This document shows, in pieces, positions 33,547 to 43,114 of a DNA stretch of 64,000 nucleotides; the stretch's first letter is position 1; each line of letters starts with the position of its first letter. Under the pieces are notes generated by a model, which made no database searches, had not been told where the DNA came from, and worked only from the letters and a program-made list of their open reading frames with translations. Source of the stretch: Paraoerskovia sediminicola (lineage in GTDB: Bacteria; Actinomycetota; Actinomycetes; Actinomycetales; Cellulomonadaceae); contig NZ_AP027729.1 in the NCBI RefSeq assembly GCF_030296575.1, positions 2,232,001-2,296,000 of the forward strand. Reading direction: 5' to 3'. The position numbers and the translations under genes were made by a program.

Positions 33547-34850
33547 ATGCCCGACACCGGACGGAGAACGATGCCTGCCGCACCTCGCCGGGCTACCCGC
33601 GCGCGAAAGATCAGGTCGGCAGGAGGCGCACTCCTGCGGCGTTTCGGGGTCGTCCCGGCGGGAACGCCGGACCGCAACGGCGAGGACGCGCGGCTGATCG
33701 GGCACGGCTGGCGCTACGAGGTGCTCGTCTACTTCGCCGACACGCCCGAGGCCCTCTACCAGATCGAGCAGTGGTACTCCGCGCTCGAGGCGCTCGACCA
33801 GACCCACCCGGTCGTGGTCGTGACCCAGGACTCCCGCACGGCTGCGCGCATCCGGGCGTCGTCGGGCCTCGCGGTGCACACGATCGCGTCCTACACGACC
33901 CTCGACGACATCCTGGAGCGATCCAGGACGAAGCTCGCTCTGTACGTGAACCACAACCCCGAGAACTTCACCTGCCTCCGCTTCGGCCGGCTCGTCCACG
34001 TCTCGTTGATGCACGGGGACAGCGACAAGGTGGTGACCGTCTCCAACCAGACCAAGGCGTACGACTTCTCGTTCGTCGCGGGCGAAGCCGCGGTGGACCG
34101 CATGGCGCGCTACGCGACGCTCTACGACGCGCACGCGCGATGCATCCCGGTCGGGCGGCCCCAGCTCGACGCGCACCTCGACGTGCGGGCCCGGTTCGAC
34201 GCGGAGCGCGTCGCGGCGAAGGCGCCCACGGTGCTCTATGCCCCGACGTGGGAGGGCGGCCAGCCCAGCGCGGAGTACGGCTCCGTCGTCACGCACGGCC
34301 GAGAGCTCGTCCGCTCGCTGGTCGAGTCCGGGCGCTATCGAGTGATCTACCGCCCGCACCCCTCACCGGGGTGAGGGTCGCGGAGTACGGCGAAGCCGAT
34401 GCCGCCGTGCGGGAGCTCCTCGAGTCCGCGCCCGCCGTCGCGCCGGGTCTCGCCCACGAGGTGGACGGCGGCGTCGCGCCGCTCGCAGAGACGTTCGCCC
34501 GCGCAGACGTGCTCGTGTGCGACGTGTCCGGGGTCGCCATGGACTGGCTCGCGACGGGGCGGCCGATCATCGTCACGCTGCCGGCGGGCCCCGTGACCGT
34601 CGCGCAGAGCGAGCTCACGGACGTCGTCCCGCGGCTCGCGGCGCACGGTGCGACCGCGACCGCGGAGCTCGTCGACCACGAGATCTCCGCGGACCCGCTC
34701 GGTGAGGAGAGGGCGCGGCTCAAGGACCGATATCTGGGGGACACGAGTCCCGGCGCTTCGATCCGACGGTTCGTCGAGGCGTGCGAGAAACTCATGGAGA
34801 TTCGCGACCGAGAGGTCGCGCGCATCAATGCCGGCGAGCTGCCGGCCTGA
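33547..34850 (+). CDS. CDP-glycerol glycerophosphotransferase-like protein, TagF/TagB family (single-base frameshift)
   Basis: About 434 residues after repair. Members of this family transfer alditol-phosphate units from CDP-activated donors in wall teichoic acid synthesis. Visible motifs are YVNHNPENFTCLRFG, the conserved LMHGDSDK, FSFVAGEAAVDR, VLYAPTWEGG, YRPHPLTG and VLVCDVSGVAMDWL. CCCC at 34359-34362 should be CCCCC; otherwise the protein stops just after RPHP. A basic N-terminal ~35 residues may bind membrane. It heads a set with a cytidylyltransferase, a second TagF-like protein and a GT4. The actual phosphate unit is unknown. Confidence 0.88.
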
Positions 34851-34878
34851 CGTACGAGTCGAACAGAAGGAGAAGCTG

Positions 34879-35565
34879 ATGCAGACGGTGATTCTCGCTG
34901 CCGGGATGGGTACGCGGCTCGGTCGCCCGTTCCCCAAGCCGCTGACGCCACTGAAGGACGGACGGACGATCCTGGCCCAGCAGCTGGAGAACATCCGCGG
35001 GGTGTTCGGTGAGGGCACGGAGTCCCTGATCGTCGTCGGGTTCAAGCTCGAGCAGGTGATGGAGGCCGCGCCCGACGTGACGTTCGCCTACAACGAGGTG
35101 TACGACCAGACGAACACGTCGAAGAGCCTCCTCAAGGCGCTGCGCGCCACCGGGGACCGCGGCGTCCTCTGGATGAACGGTGACGTCGTCTTCCACCCGG
35201 ACGTCCTGCGCCGCGTCAGCGACCTCGTCGCACGCGAGCAGTCGTTCGTGTGCGTCAACACCGCGACCGTCGCCGAGGAAGAGGTGAAGTACACCGTCGA
35301 CGACGGAGGCTTCATCAAGGAGCTCTCGAAGACCGTCGTGGGCGGTCTCGGCGAGGCGGTCGGCATCAACTACGTCGCCGCGGGCGACAAGGCCGCGCTC
35401 GTCGCAAAGCTCGACGCGGTGGGTGAGCAGGACTACTTCGAGCGCGGCATCGAGGTTCTCATCGAGGACGAGGGAGCGAAGTTCCTGCCCGTCGACATCT
35501 CCGACCTCTACGCCGTCGAGGTCGACTTCGACGAGGACCTCGAGCGCGCGAACGAGCAGCTCTGA
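34879..35565 (+). CDS. LicC-like nucleotidyltransferase (probable CDP-activating enzyme)
   Basis: A 228-residue nucleotidyltransferase of the LicC/phosphocholine cytidylyltransferase type: VILAAGMGTRLGRPFPKPL (nucleotide-binding loop), SLIVVGFKLEQV, YDQTNTSKSLL, metal-site WMNGDVVFHP, and the late DISDLYAVEVDFDEDLERAN. An AAGGAG site precedes the ATG. It sits between two TagF-like genes, so it probably supplies the CDP-linked unit they transfer. Whether that unit is choline, glycerol or another alcohol phosphate cannot be read from sequence. Confidence 0.85.
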   Translation: MQTVILAAGMGTRLGRPFPKPLTPLKDGRTILAQQLENIRGVFGEGTESLIVVGFKLEQVMEAAPDVTFAYNEVYDQTNTSKSLLKALRATGDRGVLWMNGDVVFHPDVLRRVSDLVAREQSFVCVNTATVAEEEVKYTVDDGGFIKELSKTVVGGLGEAVGINYVAAGDKAALVAKLDAVGEQDYFERGIEVLIEDEGAKFLPVDISDLYAVEVDFDEDLERANEQL

Positions 35566-35628
35566 CCCAGGGGGCGGCGCCCTCGACGTATCGGCGGGAC
35601 CATCGCCGAAGACCAGTGTGAGGACTGA

Positions 35629-36962
35629 ATGACGACACCTCTGCCCCGTGCCGGGCTCCGTGCTCCCGACGCTCCCTCGGCTCCCCAGACCCGGGCGGGT
35701 CTCAGGGAGCGCCTCGGGCAGTCTGTGCTGCGTATGGGTGCCCGCGCGAAGAAGGTCGTCCGGGGCACGCTGATCCCTGATGAAGCCAAGGTCCCGACGG
35801 ACCCCGCGCTCGAGGACATCGTCGACTCGTACGACGTCGTCGCGTATTTCGCCGAGGATCGCGTCCGGATGTACCAGATCATCCAGTGGCTCCCGATCCT
35901 CGAGTGGCTGTCCGGGGACCACCAGGTGGCGATCGCCACCCGCAACCAGGCGACCGCACGCGCGCTGCGTGAGCGCACCGACCTCCCGGTCGTCTTCCTC
36001 CGGACGCTGAACTCGTTGATGGAGTTCTACAGCCAGGTGGACGTCAAGGTCGTGCTGTACCCGAACAACGGGATGCGCAACTTCCAGTCGCTCATCCACC
36101 GTCGCGCGACACACGTGCACATCAACCATGGCGAGTCCGACAAGATCTCGATGGTCTCGAACCAGGCCAAGGCGTACGACCACGTCGTCGTCGCAGGTTC
36201 GGCCGCCGTGGAGAGACACCGGCGTGCCCTGATCCAGTTCGACGAGTCTCGACTCGTGATCTGTGGGCGCCCGCAGCTCGACCTCGACCTCGACGTCGCG
36301 TTGGACCCGCTCGCCGAGCTCCGGACGGTGATGTACGCGCCCACATGGTCGGGTGAGGACGAGTCGAACAACTACACGTCCCTCGACCGCTACGGCGTCG
36401 AGATCGTGCGCGCCCTCCTCGCCATGGAGGACGTCCGCCTCGTCTACAAGCCCCACCCGCGCGTCGCGACGAGCGACATCCCGGAGATCGCGGACGCCCA
36501 CCGCGAGGTCGTCGGCATGATCGATTCGACGAACGATGCCCTCGGCGAGTCGCGGCACCTTCTGCTCGACGACGTCAACATCCTCGAGCTGTTCGACTGC
36601 ACCGACCTCTTGGTGACCGACGTGTCGTCGGTCGGTCTCGACTTCCTCTACCTCCGGAGCGACGCACCGATCATCCTCACCGACCGCAGGACCGACCGGC
36701 CGCGCCTCCTGGACGAGGCCCCCATCGCGAGGGCCGCGGACGTCGTGGACCGGGACACGGTCGGTGGCTTCGCGGAGACCGTCCGCAGCGCGCTCGGGGA
36801 CGACCCGAAGCGCGAGGCCCGGGGACCGCCCGCAGCTACTACTTCGGCCTGGAGCGCGGCGCCAGCATCCGGCGCTTCGCGGAGTTCGTCGCGCGGACCG
36901 CCGAGGAGCGGGACGAGAGCGTGCGCGAGCTCGACGCCCGGCTCGCCGGCGGAGACGCGTGA
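35629..36962 (+). CDS. Second TagF/TagB-family glycerophosphotransferase-like protein (single-base frameshift)
   Basis: About 444 residues after repair and clearly paralogous to the gene two upstream: YPNNGMRNFQSLIHRRATHV, INHGESDKISMVSNQAKAYD, VVAGSAAVER, VMYAPTWSGED, YKPHPRV and LVTDVSSVGLDFLYL. GGGG at 36821-36824 should be GGGGG (EARGTARSYYFGLERGASI), giving an end at the TGA at 36960-36962, which overlaps the next ATG. One of the two paralogues may prime and the other polymerise, as TagB and TagF do; this is inference. Confidence 0.87.
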
Positions 36963-38458
36963 TGGGCACGTCCTGGGCCGAGCGCCTGTTCCACGAGCCC
37001 GATGTCGTGCAGTACGCGAGCGCGACGTGGACGCTGCCCATCGACCACGGCGGTATGACCGGGGTGCTGCTCCAGCGCTCGCGACTCATCGCGCACGCCG
37101 AGGGTGTCGAGGTCCCGATCCTCACGTTCGACCCGAATCTCGACGTCGCCGAGGCCGAGAGCGTGTACCGCGAGCGCGGGACGCTGGACGAAGCCGTCAG
37201 CGTACGGAACCTGTGGCACGACCTCGCCGAGCGCCCGGACACTGCGCTGCCCCGGTCTGGAGCGGTGGTGCGGGCCGAGAGTGCCCGGTATGCGGAGGTC
37301 GACGGAACGACGACCATCGTTCCCGAAGGGCACAGGAGGGACCGAGTAGAGCACCGTCGCGCCGACGACGAGCTCGTCATGACAGAGCGCCGACGGTCCG
37401 ACGGCAGCGTGTTCGTCCGCGTCTACCGGGCGGTGGAGAGCGGCATGCCGCGGGTCGTGGCACTTCTCGACCGGGCGGGTCGTCCCGTCCATGTCTGGCG
37501 CGGCATCTGGGACCTCTACCGCTGGTGGCTCGACGAGACGTTGCAGGCGCCCGCGCACGTCGTGGTGGACTCCAAGTCGATGGTCTCGTTCTTCGCGACG
37601 TACCGCCGCAGCGGTATCACGGTGACGCACCTCGTCCACGGGACGCACCTCGTCGCCGAGGCCGAGGACCCGTTCGCACCGGTGAACCCGAAGCGGGGCA
37701 GGCTCCTGGACCGGCTCGAGGACTTCGATGCTGTCGCCTTCCTCACGAACGCCCAGCGCGAGGACGTGGTCGCGCGCGTGGGTGAAAAGGGCAACCTCGT
37801 CGTCATCCCCAACGCGTTCCGGCCCGCGCCTCGTGGCGAGAAGGGCCAGCGTGCCGTCGACCACGGAATGGTGCTCGGGGGTCTGAACGCCCGCAAGCGC
37901 ACGTCGCACGCCGTGCTCGCCGTCGGTGAGGCTGCGGAGCGCCTCGGGCGCCGGCTGACGCTCGACGTGGTCGGTGACGGTGCACGGCGGCCGCACGTCG
38001 AGGAGGCTGCGCGCTCCGTCGCGGGCTCGGCGGACGTCGTCCTGCACGGGTTCGTGCCGGACGGGGCGCAGCGGTTCGGGAACGTGAGCTTCTCGATGCT
38101 CACCAGCACGAGCGAGGGTCAGCCGCTCGTGCTCCTCGAGAGCATGGCTGCAGGGTGCGTGCCGATCGCGTACGACGTGCGCTACGGGCCGTCCGACATC
38201 ATCACGCACGGCGTCGACGGCTATCTCGTACCCGCGGGCGACATGGACCTGCTGGCAGGCGCGATCGTCGAGTTCTGCTCGCTGCCGCCCGAGCGTCGTG
38301 ACGAGATGTCGCGTGCTGCGCGGCGTAGGGCGAAGGACTTCTCGGAGAGCCGGGCGGCAAAGCGCTGGCGTGAGCACTTCGATCAGCTGATCCCGCGCGA
38401 TCCGCCGGGCCTGCTCACGCGGTTCGGTCTGCACCGGCGGCGCTCGTCGAAGGACTGA
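36962..38458 (+). CDS. GT4 glycosyltransferase (TagE/TarM-like)
   Basis: A 498-residue intact protein. The N-terminal part has an unusual ~200-residue domain beginning MGTSWAERLF; the C-terminal GT-B half has VVIPNAFRP, VLGGLNARKRTSHAVLAVGE, LTLDVVGDGARRPHVEE, LHGFVPD and the donor-binding STSEGQPLVLLESMAAGCVP. This layout resembles enzymes that decorate teichoic acids with sugars (TagE/TarM), consistent with its place after two TagF-like genes. The ATG shares bases with the preceding TGA (TGATG). Two hairpins follow it. Confidence 0.85.
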   Translation: MGTSWAERLFHEPDVVQYASATWTLPIDHGGMTGVLLQRSRLIAHAEGVEVPILTFDPNLDVAEAESVYRERGTLDEAVSVRNLWHDLAERPDTALPRSGAVVRAESARYAEVDGTTTIVPEGHRRDRVEHRRADDELVMTERRRSDGSVFVRVYRAVESGMPRVVALLDRAGRPVHVWRGIWDLYRWWLDETLQAPAHVVVDSKSMVSFFATYRRSGITVTHLVHGTHLVAEAEDPFAPVNPKRGRLLDRLEDFDAVAFLTNAQREDVVARVGEKGNLVVIPNAFRPAPRGEKGQRAVDHGMVLGGLNARKRTSHAVLAVGEAAERLGRRLTLDVVGDGARRPHVEEAARSVAGSADVVLHGFVPDGAQRFGNVSFSMLTSTSEGQPLVLLESMAAGCVPIAYDVRYGPSDIITHGVDGYLVPAGDMDLLAGAIVEFCSLPPERRDEMSRAARRRAKDFSESRAAKRWREHFDQLIPRDPPGLLTRFGLHRRRSSKD

Positions 38459-38527
38459 CCGCCCGACGCACCCGCTCGGCACGTCTCGCCCCACCGTCGG
38501 TGTTCCGGCGCCGTTCGTGACCGCAGA

Positions 38528-38562
38528 AGATCCCCCGCAGCCTTGAGGGCGACGGGGGATCT
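38528..38562. terminator. Hairpin, inner of two between convergent genes
   Basis: Arms AGATCCCCCG (38528-38537) and CGGGGGATCT (38553-38562) are perfectly complementary with a 15-base loop. It lies 69 bases after the GT4 stop codon. Confidence 0.6.
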
Positions 38563-38584
38563 GCTGCGCGGTCGTCGACCGCTC

Positions 38585-38620
38585 GGTGTGCTTGCCGGGC
38601 GTCGGCCCGGCAAGCACACC
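38585..38620. terminator. Strong bidirectional hairpin
   Basis: A perfect 16-bp stem (arms 38585-38600 and 38605-38620, GGTGTGCTTGCCGGGC and its complement) with loop GTCG. It ends two bases from the stop codon of the minus-strand fusion gene at 38623 and probably terminates transcripts from both sides. Confidence 0.8.
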
Positions 38621-38622
38621 GG

Positions 38623-41112
38623 TCAGGCGTCGGCCCAGAGCGACTGGCCCAGGGTGTGCCCTGTCGACCAGGGCTCGCGTCCCGCGGCCCAGGCCCAGAT
38701 CGCCGGGTCCTCGGGGACGTCTCTGCTCGGGACGTGCGCCCAGCGTGCCTTGAGCTCGCCGCGCCCCTCTCCGGCCACGAGGTGGAACGCCTCGCGATCG
38801 TTGAGAGCGTAGAGCTCCATCGCTCCCAGTGAGCGGTCGGCGAAGCCGTCACGACGCAGCTGGTCGAGGTCGAGGACCATGACGGCGGTGTCGAACGAGT
38901 CGAAGTCCGCGTCGTGGACGACGTGGATCGACCGGTACAGCTCGAACGCACGCTGCGGCGCCGCGTGCAGGCGCCACCCGGCCCGGTAGAGGACATCGAA
39001 CCCGCTGCCGCGGCCCGTGGACGCTGCCCGGGCCGAGACACCGGTGGTGCCCGTCGAGGTGGCGACCAGCTCGGCGAGGTCACCGGAGACGTATCCGGCG
39101 ACCGGCAGCACGACGGCGCGCGCCGTCGGGACGAGCTCGGGGAGCAGCACGCGGGCGACCGACCGTGCACCGACCGGGCGGGTCACCCCGGTGACGCCCG
39201 GCAGGCCGGCGGTGCGCACCACGGTGATCCGAACTCCTCGACCACCGGCACCTGGTCCGAGGAGTCGGTGACGACCCAGGCGTGCAGGGGCTTCGACGTC
39301 GCACGGGCGGCGGACCTCAGGACGTGCCCGACCAGCGGGAGCTCCTCGTCCGTCGGGGTGAGCACGACTGAGACGGCGTCGGGGTCCTCGTCACCGAGGG
39401 CGGGCTCGTACGTCGCGGAGGCGGCCATCTCCCGACCCGTGACGGGGAGCTCGGCCTCCGGCACCTGCGCCGTGTGGCGTGCCCGGGCGGCATCGACCTC
39501 CTGGGCGACGGTCTCGGACCAGATCGCGTAGACCTCCTCCTCGGGGCGTCCCTCGAAGATCGCGGTCAGTGCGGGCTGGAGCCGCTCGCGCATGCGCGAG
39601 CGCATCGCGTCGAAGTCGGTCGGCGAGAGGCGCAGCAGACCGCTGAACCGCACGTCCGCGTCGCTCTTGGGCTCGAACTGGACGTCGAGCCCGAGGGAGG
39701 TCGTCGGCAGGTAGCAGTGCAGCCGGCTCGTGACGGCGCGGGTGTATCGGGTCCGGTAGCCCTCGAGCAGGTCGACGGCGTCGTTCATGTTCTCGATGAA
39801 CGACTTGTCCTTGACGGCGCGGTACGACTGCCGCACGTGCTCGACGCCCTCGGGCACCTCGCTATGGTGGACGTCGACGTACACCGTCGCGGGCTCGGGG
39901 CGCTGCTCGAGCTCCGGGAAGACGGTGTTCACCGTCGTGGTGATGCAGCCCGAGAAGAACGCGGGGATACCCAGCGAGAGGAGAAGGTCGACCGTCGTCC
40001 AGTCGCGGCACCCGATCGGGGCGTAGCGGCGCAGGTAATCCACAGCCTCCGGCGTCAGCAGACCACGCTTGTTGCAGTGGAACGAGACGAAGATCGGGCG
40101 GAGGTTCGGGTGAAGGGGAAGTCCCAGACCTCCTTGTTGAGGAGGCTGTGCATGTGCCACCCGAACTCGAGGAGCCAGGTGGGCTCGGAGAGCTCGTGGT
40201 ACGACGACGCGTCCCGGTCCACCCGGACGAGGTCGATCTCGGCGGCCGTGGAGTCGAGCGCGAGCTCGGGGCGGACGCGCCCCTGAAGGCCCTCGACGAA
40301 CGACACGAGCTCCGGGTCGCCGTGGAACTTCAGGTTCTGGTGGCGCACGACGTGGCCGAGCGAGGCCAAGGTCTGGACCTGGTCGCCGATGTTCTGCGAG
40401 GCCTTGGCGCGACCTGGCTGGGCGTAGTCGATGACGCCGAACGCCACGCGGCCCTGCGGCGTCGGACCGCTCGAGCGGTCCTTGCGGGCGTGGTGCCAGC
40501 GGCGTGCCCACCCCATCTCGCGGTCGGCCGTCGACCAGGCGCCCGCGCCTGGTCCGGCGAGGATCTCCTCGATCCGGTCGAACGCACGCTCCGCGAGCTC
40601 GAGCTCGTCAGCGGCGAAGAGGCAGGTCCACACCTCGAACCACGTGCGGGGGTGAAGCCGGGGTCCTCGGAGAGCCAGCCCTCCGCCTCGGTCACTGCGC
40701 GCGCGCGGTCCGTGGCGAACACGGCAGCGATGTATTCCCGCGGTGCGTGCTCGAGCACCACGGCGCGTCCGGCTCCGTCGAGGCACCACAGGGCGAGGGC
40801 ATCCTGCTTGCGCGCGGACGCAGTGATCCCGCGCAGCAGCAGCCCGAGGCGCGCCGTGCTCGGGTTGTCCGCTTTCTTCTCGGCGATCGACTCGGCGCGG
40901 TCGAGCTCCTTCGCCCTCAGCGCCTTGCGGACCTCACGGACCGCGGGTCGTACGGGGTCCGCGGCGGCCTTCGGTGCCTTCGCCGGCGTGGCTCGAACCT
41001 CCGGCCGGCTCGGGCTACCGACCAGTCGGTCGCGCAGCGGCCGGAGTGCGGCCTTCACAGGTTCAGGGATCGCGCGGCGGAGAGACTGCGATGCGCGGGA
41101 GAGCGATGTCAA
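38623..41112 (-). CDS. Polysaccharide pyruvyltransferase-GT8 fusion protein (three frameshifts)
   Basis: About 830 residues after repair. Residues 1-170 look like a helical repeat region. A polysaccharide pyruvyltransferase domain follows (SQNIGDQVQTLASL, FVSFHCNKRGLL, IGCRDWTTVDLLLSLGIPAF, TSRLHCYLPTTSLG). The C-terminal third resembles GT8 (VSVVLTPTDEELPLVGHVLR, DTAVMVLDLDQLRRDG, EPWSTGHTLG), but the usual DxD position reads V-A-G, so catalysis is doubtful. Breaks: 40648-40652 (five G should be six), 40115-40118 (four should be five) and 39229-39230 (two should be three). The TTG start at 41112 has a strong GAGGAG site. It may add ketal pyruvate and sugar to a wall polymer. Confidence 0.8.
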
Positions 41113-41183
41113 GGTGACTCCTCGTGTGCGGGAAGGACCCCCGAAGTCTACGGGTCGTAGGCTGCTGTGAGCTCCGGGGCCGT

Positions 41184-41189
41184 TACTAT
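41184..41189 (+). promoter_or_regulatory. -10 element (TACTAT) of the exporter operon
   Basis: TACTAT lies 29 bases before the GTG at 41219, in the 106-bp region divergent from the pyruvyltransferase fusion gene. It would drive the exporter-wecB-wecC-GT genes. Confidence 0.45.
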
Positions 41190-41218
41190 GGGTTGTCGGT
41201 CGCTCGGACCGAACCAGG

Positions 41219-42214
41219 GTGCAGTCGTCGACAGATGGGTCAGCAGCGGTCGTGACAACTTCTGAGGTCTCCGCAGATTCGGCGGAGGAGCAGTTGGATC
41301 CAGGCCGCGAACCGGAGCCGCTGACGGCGCGGCTCGGGGCGGACGAGCTTCGCCGGGTCGTGGAGGAGAACGGCCTCGCCCGGATGGGGGTGCGTCCGTC
41401 CTTCCGGGACTACGTCCGTGAGCTCTGGCGTCGTCGAGCGTTCATCGGTGTGCTCGCGACCTCGAAGTCGCAGTCGCGCAACCAGAACAGCTACCTCGGT
41501 CAGTTGTGGGCCGTCCTGACGCCCCTGCTCAACGCCACCGTCTACGTCATCATCTTCGGGATCATCCTCGATACGACCCGCGGTATGTCGAACGGCATCG
41601 CGTTCATCGTGATCGGGACCTTCATGTTCCGCTTCTTCGACCGGTCCGTCGTCGTGGGTGCCGACTCGATCCGCAACAATCTCTCACTGGTCCGCTCGGT
41701 GCACTTCCCCCGGGCGGTGCTGCCCATCGCCCAGGTCCTGTCGGAGCTCACGACGCTTCTGCCGGCGCTGATCGTCATGATCGGGGTGTCGTGGGTCAGC
41801 CAGTTCTTCCCGGGGCAGGGGCCGGTGCCGCTGGACTGGTCGTGGTTCCTGATCGTGCCCGCCGTCCTCCTGCTGTGGTTGTTCTCGACGGGCTGTGCGT
41901 TCCTCGTCGGGCGCTGGGTCGCGATCACGCCGGACATCAAGAACCTCATCCCGTTCGCGATGCGGTTCCTCATGTACGGCTCGGGCGTGATCTTCAGCAT
42001 CAACCACCTCCTGGGTGACCACCCGGCGGCGAAGATCCTGGAGTACCAGCCGGTCGCGGTCTACCTCTATCTGGCCCGTGGAGCGATCGCGGACGAGCCG
42101 ACGATCCCGCAGGACCCGGTGATGTGGTACCTCGGCGTCGGGTGGGCACTGCTGTTCCTCGTCGTCGGGTTCGTCATGTTCTGGCGCGGCGAGGAGAGGT
42201 ACGGGCGTGACTGA
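41219..42214 (+). CDS. ABC-2 polysaccharide/teichoic acid export permease (TagG-like)
   Basis: A 331-residue permease. After ~65 cytoplasmic residues come about six hydrophobic segments, with the conserved amphipathic YLGQLWAVLTPLLNATVY, SIRNNLSLVRSVHFPRAVLP and ITPDIKNLIPFAMRFLMYGSGVIFS typical of TagG/RfbA-type exporters. It overlaps the ATPase gene by eight bases. It should export the lipid-linked polymer made by the flanking genes. The GTG at 41219 is used; a GTG at 41252 is possible. Confidence 0.93.
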   Translation: MQSSTDGSAAVVTTSEVSADSAEEQLDPGREPEPLTARLGADELRRVVEENGLARMGVRPSFRDYVRELWRRRAFIGVLATSKSQSRNQNSYLGQLWAVLTPLLNATVYVIIFGIILDTTRGMSNGIAFIVIGTFMFRFFDRSVVVGADSIRNNLSLVRSVHFPRAVLPIAQVLSELTTLLPALIVMIGVSWVSQFFPGQGPVPLDWSWFLIVPAVLLLWLFSTGCAFLVGRWVAITPDIKNLIPFAMRFLMYGSGVIFSINHLLGDHPAAKILEYQPVAVYLYLARGAIADEPTIPQDPVMWYLGVGWALLFLVVGFVMFWRGEERYGRD

Positions 42215-43070
42215 GACCGACGAGATCGACTTCGAGATCGACCCGGAGGACCTCGAGGGCGGGCCAGGCACGGAACGCGAGCTAGGGGAACCCTGCCTCC
42301 TGGTGGACGACCTCCACATCACCTATCGGGTGCTGGGCGCGAAGCGGATCGGTACCGCCGCCGCCGACGACGCCAAGGGGCGCCGGTTCCTGCGCCGTCT
42401 GCTCGCTCAGGGGCGCGACCAGGTCGGCTCGGTCCGGGAGATCCCCGCCGTCCGAGGTGTCTCGTTCACAGCACGTCGTGGCGAGTCGATCGGCATCGTC
42501 GGCATCAACGGCTCCGGCAAGAGCACGCTCCTGCGTGCCGTCGCGGGCCTCATCCCGCCGACCAAGGGCGCGGTGTACGTCGCCGGAGAACCGTCCCTCC
42601 TGGGTGTCAACGCGGTGCTGATGGGCAAGCTGTCAGGTGAGCGAAACATCATGATCGGCGGCCTCGCGCTGGGTCTGACCCAGGCGGAGGTCCGGGCGAA
42701 ATTCGACGACATCGTCGAATTCTCCGGGATCGGCGACGCGGTCTATCTGCCGATGCGCACGTACTCCTCGGGGATGAGCGCACGGCTACGATTCGCGATC
42801 TCCTCGGCGGCGACACCGGATATCCTCATGATCGACGAGGCCCTCGCCACCGGGGACGCGACCTTCCGACAGAAGAGCAAGGCGCGGATCGACACGGTGC
42901 GCGAACAGGCCGGGACCGTGTTCCTGGTGAGCCACTCGCTCGCCACGATCGAAAGCATCTGCTCGCGTGTCCTGTGGGTGCACGAGGGCCGGCTCGTCAT
43001 GGACGGGCCTGCCGAGGACGTGTGCGCGGCATACAAGGGCTTCGTCCGCGCGAAGCGACGCAAGAGCTGA
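42207..43070 (+). CDS. ABC polysaccharide/teichoic acid export ATPase (TagH-like)
   Basis: A 287-residue ATPase partnered with the overlapping permease. It shows Walker A VGINGSGKSTLLR, the family-specific LSGERNIMIGGLALG, signature TYSSGMSARLRFA, Walker B ILMIDEALATGD and H-loop LVSHS. A ~45-residue insert between the first beta strand and Walker A (GAKRIGTAAADDAKGRR) is also seen in actinobacterial polysaccharide exporters. It has no C-terminal carbohydrate-binding domain, so export is probably not gated by a modified chain end. Confidence 0.94.
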   Translation: MTETDEIDFEIDPEDLEGGPGTERELGEPCLLVDDLHITYRVLGAKRIGTAAADDAKGRRFLRRLLAQGRDQVGSVREIPAVRGVSFTARRGESIGIVGINGSGKSTLLRAVAGLIPPTKGAVYVAGEPSLLGVNAVLMGKLSGERNIMIGGLALGLTQAEVRAKFDDIVEFSGIGDAVYLPMRTYSSGMSARLRFAISSAATPDILMIDEALATGDATFRQKSKARIDTVREQAGTVFLVSHSLATIESICSRVLWVHEGRLVMDGPAEDVCAAYKGFVRAKRRKS

Positions 43071-43088
43071 CGGCGCGGCGCCGCGCCG
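43071..43088. promoter_or_regulatory. GC palindrome right after the export ATPase gene
   Basis: The 18-base perfect palindrome CGGCGCGGCGCCGCGCCG starts at the base after the TGA. It could form a stem in the mRNA between the ATPase and wecB genes and reduce read-through or protect the upstream message; this is inference. Confidence 0.4.
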
Positions 43089-43114
43089 CACGGACCACAA
43101 GGAAAGGCACTTCT

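Noticed and set aside
34825-37380. An 851-codon open frame on the minus strand across the TagF-like genes
   Set aside because: No recognisable domain; it is antisense to well-supported genes with clear motifs and start sites.
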